8,795 nt of DNA, taken from contig CAYZZX010000071.1 in NCBI GenBank assembly GCA_964483085.1, positions 1 to 8,795 on the forward strand, written 5' to 3'. The DNA is from JALHFZ01 sp964483085. GTDB lineage: Bacteria > Synergistota > Synergistia > Synergistales > Aminobacteriaceae. How positions within the stretch are numbered: the stretch's first letter is position 1; each line of letters starts with the position of its first letter. The notes beneath the pieces were generated by a model. It worked only from the letters and a program-made list of their open reading frames with translations, was not told where the DNA came from and did no database searches. The translations under genes and the position numbers were made by a program. Shown here one piece after another: positions 6,206 to 8,795 of the stretch.

Positions 6206-7393
6206 TCAGTTTTCTGCCAGAGATTCCAGGGCGAAGATCGCCGCCTGGGCGAGAACCCCCGCACCGATGGACAGTGCCGACTCGTCGGCTGTAAAGAGGG
6301 AGCTGTGCCAGGGGTGGACTGCGCCGATCTCGGGGTTGCCCACGCCGAGCCAGAGGAAGCATCCGGGGATTTTCTGCAGAAAGAGGGCAAAGTCCTCCCC
6401 TCCCATGGAGGGGGTGGGGACTACGACCCCTTCCGCTCCGACGATCTCTTCCGCCGCCCGCCGGGCGATTTCGGCGGCAGCCGGGTCGTTCATCACGGCA
6501 GGGAGCTGGTACTTGTAGTCGAGCTCTCCTCTGCATCCGAGCCCGGCGGCGGAGTTCTCCACCACCCGCCGGATCATCTTCTCCATGGAGTTTCGAACGT
6601 CGTCGCTGAAGGTGCGGACCGTGCCCGTCATCTCCACAGCGTCGGGGATGACGTTGTTCGCCCTTCCTCCGCAGATGGTCCCCAGGGAGACCACGGCGGG
6701 CTGAAGGGGGTCCACGTTCCGGCTGACTACCGTTTGAAGGGCCGATATGACGGCGGCAGATCCGGCGATGGGGTCGATATCCCGGTGAGGAAGGGCTCCA
6801 TGCCCCCCCTTTCCCGTCACGGTGATCCCGATGGAGTCCACCGAGGCCATGATCCCTCCCGGTTTCACTCCCACCGTTCCGGCGGCGAGCTCGGGGTGAT
6901 TGTGCAGGCCGAAGATCATCTCAGGCGCGGGGTTTTCCATGGCTCCATCGTCGATTATGGCCCGGGCGCCCTCGTTGATCTCCTCCGCGGGCTGAAAGAG
7001 GAATTTCACCGTCCCCCGGAGAGAGTCCTTCCGGGCAGCGAGGAGCATGGCCGCGCCGAGAAGGCAGGTCACGTGGATTTCATGGCCGCAGGCGTGCATT
7101 TTCCCCTCTTCTTCCGAGGCGAAGGGGAGCCCCGTCTCCTCGGAAACGGGAAGGGCGTCCATATCTGCCCTCAGGGCCACCACGGGGCCGTCGGAACAGC
7201 GGAGCACCCCCACGACACCTGTCTGTCCCACCTCTTCCGTGACCTCCATGCCGAGTTCCCTCAGGGTGGATGCCACGATCTTCGCCGTGCGGAATTCCTG
7301 AAAGCTCAGCTCGGGGTGGCGGTGGAAATCCCGCCGCAGCTCCGTCAGCTTTTGCGACAGCCCCAGGCTGTCTTTTTTCATGGAAGAATTCAT
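6206..7393 (-). CDS. M20D family amidohydrolase (aminoacylase / hippurate hydrolase type)
   Basis: A 395-residue cytoplasmic metallo-amidohydrolase that cleaves N-acyl amino acids or related amides, normal in length for M20D. It begins with the typical LRRDFHRHPELSFQE (19-33). Proposed metal ligands are Cys102 and His104 in MHACGHEIH, Glu138 in QPAEE (134-138), His164 in GLHNHPE and His363 in HPWHSSLF; Glu137 is the expected general base. The inserted dimerisation domain spans about 183-295 and includes TGKGGHGALPH (193-203). Residue 105 is Glu where this family usually has Asp after CGH. The ATG at 7393 is preferred over the ATG at codon 5 because AAAGGAG lies about 8 bases upstream. It follows glyA by 31 bases on the same strand. 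The substrate cannot be read; hippurate-like or other N-acyl amino acids are the likely class. Confidence 0.92.
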   Translation of the reverse strand: MNSSMKKDSLGLSQKLTELRRDFHRHPELSFQEFRTAKIVASTLRELGMEVTEEVGQTGVVGVLRCSDGPVVALRADMDALPVSEETGLPFASEEEGKMHACGHEIHVTCLLGAAMLLAARKDSLRGTVKFLFQPAEEINEGARAIIDDGAMENPAPEMIFGLHNHPELAAGTVGVKPGGIMASVDSIGITVTGKGGHGALPHRDIDPIAGSAAVISALQTVVSRNVDPLQPAVVSLGTICGGRANNVIPDAVEMTGTVRTFSDDVRNSMEKMIRRVVENSAAGLGCRGELDYKYQLPAVMNDPAAAEIARRAAEEIVGAEGVVVPTPSMGGEDFALFLQKIPGCFLWLGVGNPEIGAVHPWHSSLFTADESALSIGAGVLAQAAIFALESLAEN

Positions 7394-7424
7394 GGTCTTT
7401 TCTCCTTTATGCCTTTATTTTTTT

Positions 7425-8702
7425 CTACAGAACATCCTGGGTGAGGAAGGGGGAGGCGGCGAGCTCCTGCCGGGTCATATAGAGAGGATGTTGCATGCAG
7501 AGTTCGAGCACCCTTTCCCGATAGGTTTTTGCTCCGGAGGGTTTTTTCTCGAGGATATCCGCCGTCATGGCCGCAACCGCAGCTGAGTCCTCTGCCGTGA
7601 AGCCCCGGCTCGTCACTCCGGCGAGGCCGATGCGGATGCCGCTGGTGACCGTGGGTTTTGCCGGGTCGAAGGGGATGAGGTTCATGTTCACCGTGATTCC
7701 CTCCTTCTCGAGAAGCTCCTCGGCCTCCTTCCCCGAAAGTCCTTTGCTGCGAAGGTCCACGAGCATGAGGTGATTGTCCGTGCCTCCCGAGACGAGGTCG
7801 AACCCTCTCTCCGTCATTACCGAAGCGAAGCGGGAAGCGTTCTCCACGATCCGGCGTCCGTAGTCTTTGAACTCCTCCGTCATGGCAAGCTTGAAGGTGA
7901 TAGCCTTTCCCGCCATGATCTGGGGGATGGGCCCCCCCTGAATGCCGGGGAAGATGGCCTTGTCGATTTTCGAGGCGAACTCCCCTCTGCAGAGGATATT
8001 TCCCCCCCGGGCGCCCCTCATGGTCTTCGTGGTGGTGAAGGTGACAAAGTGGGCGTGGGGAACGGGGCTCGGATGAACTCCCGCCGCTACGAGACCGGCG
8101 ATATGGGCCATGTCCACGAGGAAGAGGGCCCCGACCTTCTCCGCGATGGAGGCGAAGCGGGCAAAGTCGATGGTCCGGGAATAGGCGCTCCCGCCGGCGA
8201 TGATCATCTTGGGCCGGTGCTCGAGAGCGAGTTGTTCAGCCTCGTCGTAGTCAAGAAGGCCCGTCTCTTTGCTCACGCCGTAGCTGTAGGATTTGAAGAA
8301 TTTTCCCGAGATATTCACGGATGTGCCGTGGGAGAGATGGCCTCCGTGGCGGAGGTCCATTCCGAGAATGACATCCCCCGGCTCGAGCATGGCCATGAAG
8401 ACGGCGAGATTGGCGTTCACCCCCGAATGGGGCTGAACATTGGCGTGCTCCGCTCCGAAGAGGGTTTTTGCCCGTTCGATGGCGAGGCTCTCCACTACGT
8501 CGATGAAACGGCAGCCTCCGTGATATCGCTTGCCGGGGTACCCCTCGGCATACTTGTTTGTGAGAATGGAGCCCTGAGCCTCAAGGATCACCTCTGGAAC
8601 GAAGTTCTCAGACGCGATAAGCTCGATAGTCAGGTTCTGCCGGGCCTTCTCCCCTTCGATGGCCGCGGCAAGTTCGGGATCCAGAAACGAAATGAGGTTC
8701 AA
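7425..8702 (-). CDS. glyA: Serine hydroxymethyltransferase family PLP enzyme, with variant active site
   Basis: SHMT interconverts serine and glycine with tetrahydrofolate. The 425 residues align end to end with GlyA: RQNLTIELIASENF (21-34), NKYAEGYPGKRY (49-60), HGGHLSHG (119-126), Asp197 and His200 in VDMAHIAG, the PLP lysine Lys226 in TTTKTMRGARGG, PGIQGGP (252-258), SGGTDNHL (305-312) and TSGIRIG (353-359) with the carboxylate-binding Arg357. Departures from usual GlyA are Thr225 instead of His before the lysine, His61 instead of the second Tyr of RYYGG, SGVNAN (93-98) instead of SGSQAN, and Ala for Pro in GPRGG. The start is TTG at 8702: a stop lies in frame just upstream and no ATG precedes the conserved N-terminus. 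It is first in an operon with the M20 gene. A related aldolase-like or alpha-substituted-serine activity is possible. Confidence 0.88.
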   Translation of the reverse strand: MNLISFLDPELAAAIEGEKARQNLTIELIASENFVPEVILEAQGSILTNKYAEGYPGKRYHGGCRFIDVVESLAIERAKTLFGAEHANVQPHSGVNANLAVFMAMLEPGDVILGMDLRHGGHLSHGTSVNISGKFFKSYSYGVSKETGLLDYDEAEQLALEHRPKMIIAGGSAYSRTIDFARFASIAEKVGALFLVDMAHIAGLVAAGVHPSPVPHAHFVTFTTTKTMRGARGGNILCRGEFASKIDKAIFPGIQGGPIPQIMAGKAITFKLAMTEEFKDYGRRIVENASRFASVMTERGFDLVSGGTDNHLMLVDLRSKGLSGKEAEELLEKEGITVNMNLIPFDPAKPTVTSGIRIGLAGVTSRGFTAEDSAAVAAMTADILEKKPSGAKTYRERVLELCMQHPLYMTRQELAASPFLTQDVL

Positions 8703-8709
8703 TTCAGCA

Positions 8710-8718
8710 CTCCCCTTT
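8710..8718 (-). promoter_or_regulatory. Ribosome binding site supporting the TTG start of glyA
   Basis: On the minus strand AAAGGGGAG lies 7 bases before the TTG at 8702. This supports that codon as the true start. The region further upstream (about 8719-8760) is AT-rich and contains AATAAT, but I find no convincing -35, so I name no promoter; nothing else is clear up to the window end. Confidence 0.6.
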
Positions 8719-8795
8719 ATTTAGTTGTATTATTGAAATTTTGCAGATAAATTATTTTGCTCAGTCGGAAGATTCCGTGACGGATTCATTCTCCC

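Noticed and set aside
6305..7444. 379-codon plus-strand open frame opposite the M20 gene
   Set aside because: Shadow of a well-supported metallopeptidase; composition rich in His, Gly, Asp and Arg with no motifs.
7770..8750. 326-codon plus-strand open frame opposite glyA
   Set aside because: Antisense to a clear SHMT; no domain or start signal supports it.
8774..8784. Small palindrome TCCGT-G-ACGGA near the right edge
   Set aside because: Arms of only 5 bp with no associated promoter or repeat; easily expected by chance.

Overview
The window is part of a GC-rich bacterial chromosome with dense, ordinary gene packing. It has no mobile elements, rRNA, tRNA or CRISPR. A TRAP-type solute transporter is paired with malic enzyme, and an M20D amidohydrolase lies in an apparent operon with serine hydroxymethyltransferase. 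There is also a DUF2207 membrane protein. This mix fits an anaerobic, amino-acid- and organic-acid-using bacterium. Synergistota would be my first guess, but there is no marker gene here and the placement is inference only.

Region 1 (1-2440, minus strand): malic enzyme, then the TRAP substrate-binding protein DctP, then the first 20 codons of the small TRAP permease DctQ, which runs off the window. They look like one operon that would import a dicarboxylate and convert malate to pyruvate. A stem-loop between dctP and dctQ probably lowers expression of the membrane subunits relative to the binding protein.

Region 2 (2450-3893, minus strand): a bacterial homologue of TMEM43/LUMA, an integral membrane family known mainly from animals. 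It is followed by a coding-like 23-codon micro-ORF and a strong stem-loop.

Region 3 (3894-4216): a 323-base divergent intergenic region, AT-rich at both ends. It has a palindrome overlapping a good promoter for the rightward gene, three phased 10-bp tandem repeats, an inverted repeat framing a TATAAT for the leftward gene, and a cluster of GTAATG/CATTAC and ATGTAACCAT motifs. This is the most structured non-coding DNA in the window and suggests regulated, possibly joint, expression of the two flanking membrane-protein genes.

Region 4 (4217-6118, plus strand): a complete DUF2207 membrane protein with signal peptide, a conserved extracytoplasmic domain, several membrane spans and a glycine-rich tail. 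It converges on region 5, with a stem-loop between them.

Region 5 (6206-8702, minus strand): glyA-like serine hydroxymethyltransferase (TTG start), then after 31 bases an M20D aminoacylase/hippurate-hydrolase-type peptidase. The SHMT departs from the usual sequence at several PLP-site positions, including the His normally just before the PLP lysine. No clear novel defence or mobile system is visible. The best leads are the TMEM43/DUF2207 divergent pair with its control region, the variant SHMT and the micro-ORF.
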